Source: Flavihumibacter profundi
Lineage (GTDB): Bacteria > Bacteroidota > Bacteroidia > Chitinophagales > Chitinophagaceae
Assembly: GCF_020076305.1 (NCBI RefSeq)
Contig: NZ_JAIQXE010000001.1
Location: 1,550,001 to 1,614,000, forward strand
Reading direction: 5' to 3'
DNA: 64,000 nucleotides
In this document: one piece after another, positions 43,673 through 53,600 of the stretch
Layout: each line of letters starts with the position of its first letter
Position numbering within the stretch: position 1 is the first letter of the stretch
Position numbers and translations under genes: made by a program
The notes under the pieces: model-generated
Database searches by the model: none
What the model was told of the DNA's origin: nothing
Seen by the model: only the letters and a program-made list of their open reading frames with translations

Positions 43673-44605
43673 ATGCAGGCAGTAGAAGTAAATAACATCA
43701 GGAAAACATTCAAAGCGGGGAAGTCTGTGGTGACTGCCCTGCACGATATTTCTTTTGGGGTAGATCGCGGTGAGTTGTTTGGGCTGATTGGTCCGGATGG
43801 GGCAGGCAAAACGACCCTGTTCCGGATCCTTACCACGCTGATGCTTGCCGGTAGCGGAACGGCTTCAGTGGATGGCTTTGATGTGGTGAAAGATTTTAAA
43901 CAGATAAGAAAGCGTGTCGGCTATATGCCGGGCCGCTTTTCCCTTTACCAGGATTTAACAGTACAGGAAAATCTCTCCTTCTTCGCCACCCTGTTCAATA
44001 CTTCCATAAAAGAGAACTACGATTTAATAAAAGACATTTATATCCAGATTGAAAAATTCAAAAAGCGCAAGGCAGGTGCCCTGTCCGGTGGTATGAAACA
44101 AAAACTCGCGCTTTGTTGCGCACTCATACATAAGCCATCCGTACTTTTCCTGGATGAACCTACAACAGGTGTTGATGCCGTTTCCCGAAGGGAATTCTGG
44201 GAATTGCTGCATAACCTGCAGAAGCAAACCATAACTATCCTGGTATCTACACCTTATATGGACGAAGCAGGTTTATGCGACCGCGTGGCATTGGTCCAGG
44301 AAGGCCGGATCCTTGGCATTGATACACCTGAAGCCATAACCAAACAGTTTGACCAGGTATTGTGGTCGGCCCGGGCGGAAAACATGTTCAAATTATTAAC
44401 GGACCTGAAGGCGCAACAGGAAGTGAATTCCTGCTTTCCATTCGGACAGGAACACCATGTCACTTTTAATGGCAGTGAAGAAAATGCAAGGCTGGTGGAA
44501 ACAAGACTGAACCAACTTGGTCACAAGTCCGTAAGGTTTGAAAAGATTAATCCAGGTATTGAAGATTGTTTTATGGAACTGATGGAACAACACAAAAAAT
44601 CATGA
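43673..44605 (+). CDS. ABC transporter ATP-binding protein (first of a pair)
   Basis: This 310-residue ATPase has Walker A GPDGAGKTT (Asp in place of the usual Asn), signature LSGGMKQKL, Walker B VLFLDEPTTGVD and a switch region ILVSTPYMDEA, in which the usual switch histidine (H-loop) appears replaced by Pro/Tyr. The C-terminal 80 residues are the extension found in ABC-2 drug exporters. Together with the next gene it corresponds to the two halves of YbhF-like tandem ATPases. It energises export through the two permeases downstream. Its stop overlaps the next start (ATGA, 44602-44605). Confidence 0.88.
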   Translation: MQAVEVNNIRKTFKAGKSVVTALHDISFGVDRGELFGLIGPDGAGKTTLFRILTTLMLAGSGTASVDGFDVVKDFKQIRKRVGYMPGRFSLYQDLTVQENLSFFATLFNTSIKENYDLIKDIYIQIEKFKKRKAGALSGGMKQKLALCCALIHKPSVLFLDEPTTGVDAVSRREFWELLHNLQKQTITILVSTPYMDEAGLCDRVALVQEGRILGIDTPEAITKQFDQVLWSARAENMFKLLTDLKAQQEVNSCFPFGQEHHVTFNGSEENARLVETRLNQLGHKSVRFEKINPGIEDCFMELMEQHKKS

Positions 44606-45339
44606 AGGTAATTTCAGTCCGGAATTTAACCAAACGGTTTGGGTCCTTCACCGCGGTGGACAATATCACCTTTGATATTGAGCAGGGCGAGATCTTCGGT
44701 TTCCTGGGAGCCAATGGAGCGGGGAAAACCACTGCAATGCGCATGTTGTGCGGATTATCCAGGCCAACCAGCGGGGAAGCAAGTGTAGCTGGTTATGACC
44801 TGTATAAAAATGCCAACAGGATCAAGGAAAATATCGGCTACATGAGCCAGAAGTTTTCATTGTATGAAGACCTCACGATTCGCGAGAACATCCGTTTCTA
44901 CGGAGGCATCTATGGATTAAGCCTTTCCGATATCAGGTCAAAGACCAATCTGCTGGTAAAAAAACTTAAACTGGAAGACAGCATTAACTCGCTGGTTAAG
45001 TCATTGCCATTAGGCTGGAAGCAGAAGCTGGCGCTTTCTGTAGCAATGATACACGATCCGAAAATTGTGTTCCTGGATGAACCGACAGGCGGCGTGGATC
45101 CTATTACCCGAAGGGAGTTCTGGACCTTGATTTTCGAAGCGGCTGACCGGGGAACTACCGTTTTCGTGACAACACATTACATGGATGAAGCAGAATACTG
45201 CAACCGGGTTGCCATTATGGTTGATGGACAGGTTGAAGCACTGGATACAACTGGCGTGTTAAAGGCAAAGTACGCTGCCAAAGATATGGGCGAAGTGTTT
45301 TTGCAACTGGCAAGAAAAGCGAAGAGAGGGGACGGGTAA
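44602..45339 (+). CDS. ABC transporter ATP-binding protein (second of a pair)
   Basis: This 245-residue ATPase is read from ATG 44602, which overlaps the previous gene by 4 bp; a start at 44566 would add 12 residues inside that gene. It has Walker A GANGAGKTT, Walker B IVFLDEPTGGVD and an intact switch TTHYMDEA. The signature is altered to LPLGWKQKL in place of LSGGQ, as in the C-terminal ATPase of YbhF-type proteins. The first ATPase has the normal signature but an altered switch, so the heterodimer should have one canonical and one degenerate ATP site. Confidence 0.88.
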   Translation: MKVISVRNLTKRFGSFTAVDNITFDIEQGEIFGFLGANGAGKTTAMRMLCGLSRPTSGEASVAGYDLYKNANRIKENIGYMSQKFSLYEDLTIRENIRFYGGIYGLSLSDIRSKTNLLVKKLKLEDSINSLVKSLPLGWKQKLALSVAMIHDPKIVFLDEPTGGVDPITRREFWTLIFEAADRGTTVFVTTHYMDEAEYCNRVAIMVDGQVEALDTTGVLKAKYAAKDMGEVFLQLARKAKRGDG

Positions 45340-45353
45340 CCAATAACAAAGCA

Positions 45354-46460
45354 ATGAGGCAATTTTTATTTTTCGTAAAAAAAGAATTCTACCACCTGGT
45401 ACGTGACAGGCAAACCTTTTTTATTCTCCTGTGCCTGCCACTCGCACTGATCCTCATATTTGGCTTTGCACTGACAAATGAAGTAAAGAATTCACGCATT
45501 GCTGTTCTTGATAATTCAAAGGACAAAGCAACCCGGGCTATCATTGACCAACTTGAGGCCAGCCGCTATTTTGATATCCTGGAGTATATTCCTTCTAATG
45601 ATAAACTGGAAGCAACATTCCGGTCCGGAAAGATTAAACTGGCGGTTGTGTTCCCCCCCAACTTTAACCAGGAGCTGTTACACACGAACACAGCAACCAT
45701 CCAGCTGATCGGTGATGCCAGCGATCCGAATACATCCAATGCGCTGATCAACTATGCGACTGCAGTTATAATGGATTATCAGGCTGGCTTTCGGAATGCT
45801 GCTGAAATTCCTTTGCGCATTAATACAGAAATCCGGATGTTGTACAATCCGCAATTGAAAGGATCCTATAATTTCGTACCCGGTGTGATGGCCATGGTAC
45901 TCATGCTTGTATGTGCCATAATGACCTCAATTTCCATTGCACGTGAAAAGGAAATAGGAACCATGGAGGTTATCCTCGTATCACCTATTGTTCCCATGCG
46001 ACTGGTGTTTGCTAAAATGGTTCCCTATTTCCTGATGTCGGTGGTAAACATTGGAAGCATATTACTGCTGAGTGTATATGTGCTTGATGTTCCGATCCAG
46101 GGAAATCTTGTTTTACTGATACTTGAGTGCATGATGTTCACCATTGCATCCCTTGCACTCGGATTGTTGATTTCTTCCATATCCAATTCCCAACAAGTGG
46201 CCATGTTGCTTTCTGTGGTGGTACTTTTTTTGCCTACCGCTATGCTGAGCGGGTTTATGTTCCCCGTTGAAAATATGCCCGCAGTTCTCCGCTTTATTTC
46301 ACATGCTGTTCCGGCCCGGTGGTTTTACACCACCGTAATCAATATCATGATAAAAGGACTTGGATTTGAATATGTCTGGAAAGAAACACTTATCCTGGCG
46401 GTTATGACAGTATTCTTCCTGGCGGTGAGTATTTTAAATTTCAAAACACGGTTAGAATGA
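45354..46460 (+). CDS. ABC-2 type permease (YbhS/YhhJ-like)
   Basis: This 368-residue permease starts with a cytoplasmic KEFYHLVRDRQTF, then span 1 (FILLCLPLALILIFGFAL), a periplasmic domain of about 150 residues, and five C-terminal spans with AREKEIGTMEVILVSPIVPM between the first two. This is the ABC-2 drug-exporter layout. It overlaps the following permease by 4 bp (46457-46460), and together they form the membrane channel for the paired ATPases. Confidence 0.88.
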   Translation: MRQFLFFVKKEFYHLVRDRQTFFILLCLPLALILIFGFALTNEVKNSRIAVLDNSKDKATRAIIDQLEASRYFDILEYIPSNDKLEATFRSGKIKLAVVFPPNFNQELLHTNTATIQLIGDASDPNTSNALINYATAVIMDYQAGFRNAAEIPLRINTEIRMLYNPQLKGSYNFVPGVMAMVLMLVCAIMTSISIAREKEIGTMEVILVSPIVPMRLVFAKMVPYFLMSVVNIGSILLLSVYVLDVPIQGNLVLLILECMMFTIASLALGLLISSISNSQQVAMLLSVVVLFLPTAMLSGFMFPVENMPAVLRFISHAVPARWFYTTVINIMIKGLGFEYVWKETLILAVMTVFFLAVSILNFKTRLE

Positions 46461-47575
46461 AAGCCTTGCTGTTCTTACTGGAGAAAGAGTTCAGGCAGGT
46501 ATTTCGAAATCCGGCTATCCTTCGCATATTATTTATTCTTCCGGTAATACAACTGCTTCTATTGCCATTGGCTGCAGACTATGAAGTAAAAAATGTAAAA
46601 ATCTGCGTGGTGGATTACGATCGTTCACCTGCATCACAACGATTGGTTCACAAAATTACTTCCACGGCATATTTCAAACTGGTTGATTTTACCGATTCCT
46701 ATGCCAAAGCCTTACAGTACGTTGAGTATGATAAGGCCGATTTGATCCTGCAAATTCCGGCTGCCTTCGAAAAAAACCTGGTTCGCGAAAACACATCCAC
46801 TTTATTCATTGCTATCAATGCGGTCAATGGGGTTAAAGCAAACCTGGGCGGTGCATACCTGCGAAGCGTCATCCAGGACTTCAACCAGGAACTGCAAACG
46901 GAATTGATACAGCTTCCCCGCCAAAACCTGCATCCGGTTATTTCCATTGCGTCTTCAAACTGGTATAATCCCCTGATGAGTTATCGTCTGTTTATGGTTC
47001 CGGGCATCCAGGTACTTCTCATTACCATAGTAGGCGCATTTCTTTCTGCCATAAACATCGTAAATGAAAAAGAGACAGGCACACTGGAACAGATCAACGT
47101 TACACCGATCAGGAAATATCAATTCGTTCTTGGGAAACTGATTCCATTCTGGGTCCTTGGACTGGTAGTACTCACTATCGGGTTATTCATATCCTGGCTT
47201 ATATATGATATTGTTCCGGTTGGCAGCCTGGTCACCATTTATGTTTTTTCAGCCCTTTATCTCATAGCGGTTTTAGGATTGGGCCTGCTGGTTTCAACAT
47301 TTGCCTCCACGCAGCAACAGTCTATGCTGATATCACTTTTCCTGATGATGATCTTCATTTTGCTGGGCGGACTATTTACTTCAATAGAAAGTATGCCGCC
47401 ATGGGCACAGGCTTTTACCCGGTTCAACCCCATTTCGTATTTCATTGATGTTATGCGTATGGTGGTGCTGAAGGGCAGTACATTATATGATATCCGGGAT
47501 CATCTTTTCAAAATTTTACTTTTTGGCCTGGCTTTGAATAGCCTTGCCATCTGGAATTACCGAAAACGGAGTTAG
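46457..47575 (+). CDS. ABC-2 type permease (YbhR-like)
   Basis: This 372-residue protein has the same plan as its neighbour: KEFRQVFRNPAILRILFIL leading into span 1, a periplasmic domain to about residue 165, then five spans with NEKETGTLEQINVTPIRKYQ after the second. It is the second half of the heterodimeric channel. It is the last gene of the efflux operon. The 180 bp after it (47576-47756) separate it from a convergent aldo/keto reductase gene and show no strong terminator hairpin. Confidence 0.88.
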   Translation: MKALLFLLEKEFRQVFRNPAILRILFILPVIQLLLLPLAADYEVKNVKICVVDYDRSPASQRLVHKITSTAYFKLVDFTDSYAKALQYVEYDKADLILQIPAAFEKNLVRENTSTLFIAINAVNGVKANLGGAYLRSVIQDFNQELQTELIQLPRQNLHPVISIASSNWYNPLMSYRLFMVPGIQVLLITIVGAFLSAINIVNEKETGTLEQINVTPIRKYQFVLGKLIPFWVLGLVVLTIGLFISWLIYDIVPVGSLVTIYVFSALYLIAVLGLGLLVSTFASTQQQSMLISLFLMMIFILLGGLFTSIESMPPWAQAFTRFNPISYFIDVMRMVVLKGSTLYDIRDHLFKILLFGLALNSLAIWNYRKRS

Positions 47576-47756
47576 CGCACCAACTCCTTTTGAATACTAA
47601 ATATATTGACCTGGTTACCTGACTGTATACTGGTAACAATCACTGGTCATTACAACTTCTGAATTACCCATTGGCAGGTTATTTAAACAGGCCGTTAACA
47701 GGGTACTGAACGCATCTTCAGCCTCATGACAACTCTCCGGATTTTTGAATTTACTG

Positions 47757-48749
47757 CTACCCTAAAATCTGGTTGATCCTTGAAAGCTCTTCACTGGTAA
47801 AATTGTAATTCTTCAGGCATTCCAGGGAATCGGTGACCTGCTCCGGCCGGCTTACACCAATCAGGACTGATGTGATCCTTGGGTCTTTAAGAATCCAGGC
47901 CAGGGCCATATGGGCCAGTTGCTGTCCGCGTTCTTTTGCCAGTTCATTTAACTGCCGCACTTTATTGATCTTATCTGCTGAAACCTGGTCTTCTTCGATT
48001 GCCCCGTTGCCGCGATGGCTGGATGCCCTTGAGCCCTGCGGTATGCCGTTTAAATACTTATTGGTCAGTATACCTTGTGCCAGGGGCGAGAAGGGAATGC
48101 AGCCAACACCCGTTTCGCCCAGGACATCCAACAGGCCATCCTCCACCCACCTATCGAACATCGAATATTTCGGCTGGTGGATCAGGCAGGGCGTACCAAG
48201 AGATTTTAATATTTCAATGGCCTTCGCTGCTTCGGCCGGCATATAGCTCGATATCCCAACATATAATGCTTTCCCCTGACGCACCATCAGGTCAAGGGTT
48301 GCCATTGTTTCTTCCAGTGGCGTTTCAGGATCCGGACGATGGTGGTAAAAAATATCTACATATTCCAGGCCCATGCGCTTCAGGCTTTGGTCAAGGCTGG
48401 CCACTAAATATTTTTTTGATCCCCAGTCGCCATAGGGACCATCCCACATGCCCCAGCCAGCTTTTGAGGAAATGATTAACTCATCGCGGTAGGGCTTAAA
48501 ATCATCCTTAAAAATCTTACCGAAATTTTCTTCAGCCGCTCCCGGGGGCGGACCATAATTATTCGCCAGGTCAAAATGCGTGATACCTTTATCAAATGCG
48601 AGCCGCAAAATATTGCGGGCGTTTTCCAGGCTGTCGATATGCCCGAAATTATGCCACAACCCAAGGGATACAGCAGGAAGTTTTAATCCGCTTCTGCCGC
48701 AACGGCGGTACTCCATGGATTGGTACCGATCTGAATTTGCCTGGTACAT
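47757..48749 (-). CDS. Aldo/keto reductase, YghZ-like
   Basis: This 330-residue protein of the AKR family has DLANNYGPPPGAAEENFG (catalytic Asp and Tyr), ISSKAGWGMWDGPYGDWGSK (Lys) and YVDIFYHHRPDPETPLE (His). The opening YRRCGRSGLKLPAVSLGLWH is close to the glyceraldehyde-3-phosphate/methylglyoxal reductase group of YghZ. It would reduce aldehydes with NADPH in the cytoplasm. It starts 7 bp after the stop of the sialidase-like gene on the same strand, so they form a two-gene unit. Confidence 0.88.
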   Translation of the reverse strand: MYQANSDRYQSMEYRRCGRSGLKLPAVSLGLWHNFGHIDSLENARNILRLAFDKGITHFDLANNYGPPPGAAEENFGKIFKDDFKPYRDELIISSKAGWGMWDGPYGDWGSKKYLVASLDQSLKRMGLEYVDIFYHHRPDPETPLEETMATLDLMVRQGKALYVGISSYMPAEAAKAIEILKSLGTPCLIHQPKYSMFDRWVEDGLLDVLGETGVGCIPFSPLAQGILTNKYLNGIPQGSRASSHRGNGAIEEDQVSADKINKVRQLNELAKERGQQLAHMALAWILKDPRITSVLIGVSRPEQVTDSLECLKNYNFTSEELSRINQILG

Positions 48750-48756
48750 ATGCTTG

Positions 48757-49824
48757 TTATTTCAAAGATTTGAGATTCCTGATTGATCCTGTCCAGAACC
48801 GGATATTCCGGCGTTCCCAGGTGTAGGTGATCGCAATGGAATCCCCAAAACTGATTACGGCCGGATAAGAGAATTCATGGTCAGGCGGGGCATTTTCAAT
48901 AAGTATTTGCTTTGGCCAGGTTTTCCCGTTATCCGAAGAAACCGCCAGTAAAATCGGTGACCGGTCGCCTTCATCTTTGTTATCCGGATTATACGCCAAA
49001 ACCAACCTGCCATCAGGTAGCTTTGTCAAATCAATGCCACTATTGGGATTACCCAGGGTAGTCTTGTATACCGGTGACCACGTCTTGCCGCCATCCTTTG
49101 AATCGCTGCGGCAAATAAAGCCAATACTGCTGCGTATCAACATATGCACATGCCCTGGTGCCGACTCCCAAAGTGTTGGCTGGATGAGCCGCTGGTCTGC
49201 AAGGGCCGGATCACCCACAGTCAGGTAGGGTGAGGCAGTCCAGGTTTTTCCACCGTCGGTACTGCGGTCCACGAAAGCATGCTCACCATTATCTTCATGC
49301 GAAGCGCCGGCCAGCCAGCTGCCATCAGAAAGGATGATCGGTTTATTCTTAACCGGTCCTCTTCCGCCTTTATCCCCCTTTACAAGTTCATAGGCGGCAG
49401 ACCATGTCTTTCCAAGGTCATCAGAATATTGCACCCAGGTTTCCCAGTGCGGTATTTCCTTCCCTACTTTGAAGTATAGAAATATTCTACCGGCAGGGGA
49501 TTGGAAAAGAACAGGGTTCCAATGTGGGTCATCGCGGATCTTGGCCACTTCTTTTGGTGCTTCCCATTTACCGTTTACCCGGCGGGAAAGCCAGATACCA
49601 ACATCATCATTTTTTTCCTCCTTACCGGCAAACCAGGCTGCAAGGAACTGGCCATTTTTAAGGTGCAAAACGGTAGACGCATGACATTGAGGGAAATATT
49701 TACCCTGTTCAAATATGAACTCCTTGCCAGGCAAACTATCCTTAAAAGCTGTGGTAGTTTTATTTTGCGCTACTGCAATTGCTGCCAAACTATAAAAAAA
49801 GAAAAAGAAGGCTACCCTTCGCAT
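48757..49824 (-). CDS. Secreted BNR-repeat sialidase-like protein
   Basis: This product has 355 residues from ATG 49824 (MRRVAFFFFFYSLAAIAVAQ, a signal peptide); ATG 49836 adds four residues. It is a six-bladed beta-propeller with four Asp-box repeats: YSDDLGKTW, STDGGKTW, SKDGGKTW and SSDNGKTW. HASTVLHLKNGQFLAAWFAG and NKPIILSDGSWLAG complete the fold. The exo-alpha-sialidase fold also covers rhamnosidases and non-catalytic lectins, and I did not locate the full Arg triad, so the substrate is open. It is coupled to a reductase gene 7 bp downstream. Confidence 0.78.
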   Translation of the reverse strand: MRRVAFFFFFYSLAAIAVAQNKTTTAFKDSLPGKEFIFEQGKYFPQCHASTVLHLKNGQFLAAWFAGKEEKNDDVGIWLSRRVNGKWEAPKEVAKIRDDPHWNPVLFQSPAGRIFLYFKVGKEIPHWETWVQYSDDLGKTWSAAYELVKGDKGGRGPVKNKPIILSDGSWLAGASHEDNGEHAFVDRSTDGGKTWTASPYLTVGDPALADQRLIQPTLWESAPGHVHMLIRSSIGFICRSDSKDGGKTWSPVYKTTLGNPNSGIDLTKLPDGRLVLAYNPDNKDEGDRSPILLAVSSDNGKTWPKQILIENAPPDHEFSYPAVISFGDSIAITYTWERRNIRFWTGSIRNLKSLK

Positions 49825-49973
49825 TGATTGATGCATGGTTATTTTTTTATCCTTCCAAATATATAAAGTTCTGTTTCCCCAACTTCAGGTAATCCTTTAA
49901 TCCCTCCACAAAAATCTACTGGCCTTACGCACAAAAACAGGTGTTTTATCCGTTCTATTGAAAATTATCAATT

Positions 49974-50582
49974 ATGCAACCTGTCCGCCCGATTTGTATG
50001 CTGTTCCTGTTGGCCCTTTTCGCCGGATTCACTACGGATAACCTCATGGCACAGGGCAGAAAGTCCGAACGCAGCAAAGACGCGCCCAGGAAACCGGTTC
50101 CGTTTGAAAAGACCCTCGCTTATAATAACCTGGGGTTCACAATCAGTTCACCGGGACTAGATTCAGGAAATACTATTACAGTCACACCAAAAGGCCTGAA
50201 GGCAGACAATAAACCGCAAACAATATCCATTACCGGTAAAGTTCATGATGTACTATTTGGGGACATAGACCGTGATGGCTGGCCTGAGCTGGTAATATGG
50301 GAAACTGCGGCCGATAAAGTACACAGCGAAATCCATGGATTTACGGTCGACAATGGCAGGTTCCTGCTTCCTTTCACAACCAATAACTCTAATAACCAGG
50401 ATGCCCTCGCTGAAGGCCATAGCGGTTATGATGAATTCCAGATCGGCGATAATGCCCTGATGCAGCGCTTCCCTGTGTACAAAGGCAGCAAACGCACGGG
50501 CAAGACCCGGCAATTGCAATACAGCCTTTTAACCACAGATACCCAAAAGCAACTCTGGTTTGAAAAAAGCATGGACTTATAA
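49974..50582 (+). CDS. Secreted protein resembling the PliI inhibitor of I-type lysozyme
   Basis: This 202-residue protein has a signal-like N-terminus (ICMLFLLALFAGF, later LMAQG). The core KVHDVLFGDIDRDGWPELVI and the ending RQLQYSLL resemble the PliI family, which binds and blocks invertebrate-type lysozymes in the periplasm. The D-x-D-x-D-G-x-x-E motif could also be a calcium-binding or FG-GAP-like loop, so the identification is moderate. It stands alone between two minus-strand units and converges on the RND efflux gene at 50621. Confidence 0.55.
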   Translation: MQPVRPICMLFLLALFAGFTTDNLMAQGRKSERSKDAPRKPVPFEKTLAYNNLGFTISSPGLDSGNTITVTPKGLKADNKPQTISITGKVHDVLFGDIDRDGWPELVIWETAADKVHSEIHGFTVDNGRFLLPFTTNNSNNQDALAEGHSGYDEFQIGDNALMQRFPVYKGSKRTGKTRQLQYSLLTTDTQKQLWFEKSMDL

Positions 50583-50620
50583 ACTAATCCTATAAGGCTG
50601 TATGGCAATAGCCAGGAACA

Positions 50621-53600
50621 TTAAACATGATTAGTTATCGGCTCATTCCTGTTACGGTTAAAAACCCAAAAGATAATAGGAAAAACCAGCAAGGTTAAGA
50701 TGGTGGCTGTAATCAACCCGCCAATAATAACCACTGCAAGCGGTTTTTGCGATTCTGAGCCAATACCGGTACTGATTGCAGCCGGCAACAAACCGATTGA
50801 TGCCATTAATGCCGTCATAACCACAGGCCTGGTCCGCACTTTAACTGCTTCCTTAATAGCAATGTTTAACTCCAGGTTCCGACGCATATTGTTATGGAAT
50901 TCAGTGATCAGTATCACCCCATTCTGGATACAGATACCAAACAAGGCAATAAAGCCTACCCCGCCTGAGATACCAAAATTTATTCCTGTGATATGAAGGG
51001 CTAAAATGCCGCCAATGATGGCAAAAGGCACATTCGCCAAAACTATCAGTGAGTCTTTCACATTACCAAACATGATAAACAGCAATACAAAAATACAGAT
51101 CAGGCTGATGGGTACCACCTGGGCCAACCTTGAAGTTGCCCTTACCTGGTTCTCAAATTCTCCCGTCCAGCCAATGGAATAGCCGGTTGGCAACTGTATA
51201 TTTTTTTCAACATTCCGCTGTGCCTCATTGATGGTGCTGCCAAGGTCCCTGTCCCTTACGGAAAATTTCACCCCGATAAACCGCTTGGTATTATCACGGT
51301 ATATAAATGCCGGACCGGTTATTTTTTTAATGACGGCGATTTCTTTCAGTGGAATTTTTGCTCCTGCTGCAGTAGGCACTTTCAGGTTCGCCATATCTGC
51401 CTCACTCCTCCTGTACTCTTTCAGGTACCTTACCCGTACATCAAACTTTTTCTCCCCTTCATATTTTTGCGTGGCCGTTTTTCCGCCGAATGCCATTTCA
51501 AGTACTGCCTGTGCATCAGAAAGTGTTACACCATAAGCGGCCATCAGTTCCCTGTCAAGGATCACACTGATTTCCGGCTGGCCCACATTTCTCAAAATAC
51601 CTACATCCTTGATCCCCTGCACATGCTCAATTTGCTTAATTACTTCGTTAGCCAGCTCATCTAACTTATCAAGGTCCTCACCATAAATTTTCACCGCGTT
51701 AGAGGCGTTAATACCTGCAACACTCTCGGCCACATTGTCTATGATGGGCTGCGAATAGTTATACCCGATTCCCTGGTATTTACTTAATGAATCATCCATT
51801 TCCCTTACCAGGTCATCCATGCTGATTTTCCTTTTCCAATCTTCCTTTTGTTTCAGGTTTACCTGCATCTGGACATAGTAAAACCCACTGGGGTCAGTAC
51901 CATCGTTGCTACGGCCTACCTGCGACAGCACCCCGTTTACTTCCGGGAACTGCTGCAATTCCTTTCTTAGCAAAGAGGTTCGCTTAACCGTTTCCGCTAA
52001 ACTCTGGCTCATGGGGAATTTAGCCTCCACCCATAATGCACCTTCATTTAATTGTGGTAAAAATTCAGTGCCCAAAAATTTTGCCGAAATAAAAGTGAGT
52101 GTTATACATGCGCCTGCAATTAACAATGTCAGCTTTTTATACCTGAACGTAAAGGCGAATCCTTTTTCAACAATCTTGTTCCAGAAATTCACAAAAGGGT
52201 TATGCTTTTCCTTCACATTTTTATTCAGGAAAATATGGCAAAGGACAGGAACCAGGGTCAGGGTAAATATCAATGCACCCAGCAAGGCAAACCCTAAAGT
52301 GTATGCCAGGGGAGAAAACATTTTGCCCTCCACTTTCTGGAAAGAAAATATTGGCAGCAAGGCAGTAATAATGATCAGCTTGGAAAAGAAAATTGCCTTA
52401 CCCATCTCAGCACCTGTTTTCTTCACAATCTTTCCTTTAGCCAGCTTATTGTAGGCATCCATCCCCACTTTATGGGCAAGCGAGTCCAATGCCACAAACA
52501 CCCCTTCCACCATTACAACGGCCCCGTCTATAATAATACCGAAATCAACTGCCCCCAGGGAAAGCAGGTTGGCACTCATTCCTTTTAACTTCAAACATAA
52601 AAAAGCGAACAGTAAAGAAAGCGGGATCACAATGGACACTGTTACGGTTGTTCGCCAGTCTGCCATAAACAGGAATACGATGACGGTTACAAATACGATA
52701 CCCTCAATTACATTATGCATTACGGTATGCGTGGTGTAATTCATGAGGTTATCGCGGTCATAGAAGGTTTCCATCTTCACATCCTTGGGAAGGATACGCT
52801 CATTCAGCTCCTGTATTTTTGCTTTGACCCGCTCCAGCACTTCCTTGGGATTCTCTCCCTTACGCATCACGACAATACCTTCTACCACATCGTCGCTGTC
52901 ATTTAATCCTACCTGGCCCACCCTTGGCAGGGAACTCTCCTTTACATCAGCCAGGTTCTTGACCAAAACCGGGTTATTGCCAAATTCCTTTACAATAATG
53001 TTTTCTATATCCTGTATTGAACCAAGCAAACCCACGCCACGTACAACATAGGCCTGCCCGTTTTTCTCAATAACATCGCCACCGACGTTGAGGTTACTCT
53101 TGTTAACGGCGTCGTATACCTCCAGGGGTGTTACATCATATTTTGACAATCGGTTCGGGTCCACACTTACTTCATACACTTTTTCCTGCCCGCCAAAAGC
53201 AACCAGGTCAGCCACCCCGGGAACAGAACGCAGGTTCCTGTCAATGACCCAGTTCTGGAGCGTAAGAAGGTCCCTTGTATCGCGGCTTGGGCTTTTCAAT
53301 ACATACCGGAAGATTTCCCCGGTTGGTCCATACGGCGGCTGGACATCAGGCTCAACGCCATCAGGTAAGGAAACATTCCTTAACTGGTTATTCACCTGCT
53401 GCCGTGCAAAAAAGTCCTCAACATCATCATCAAAAATGATCTTGATGACAGAAAGCCCAAACATGGTGATACTTCGCACACTGGTTTTTCTTTGCACCGA
53501 ATTCATGGCGATTTCGATGGGGGTGGTAACAAACCTTTCAATTTCTTCTGCACTTCGGCCATTCCACTCCGTTACAATTATGATTTGTGTGTTGGTGACA

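Noticed and set aside
50582-50636. AACTAATC/GATTAGTT inverted repeat between convergent genes
   Set aside because: The arms are only 8 bp and 39 bp apart, and no U-tract follows; too weak to call a terminator.
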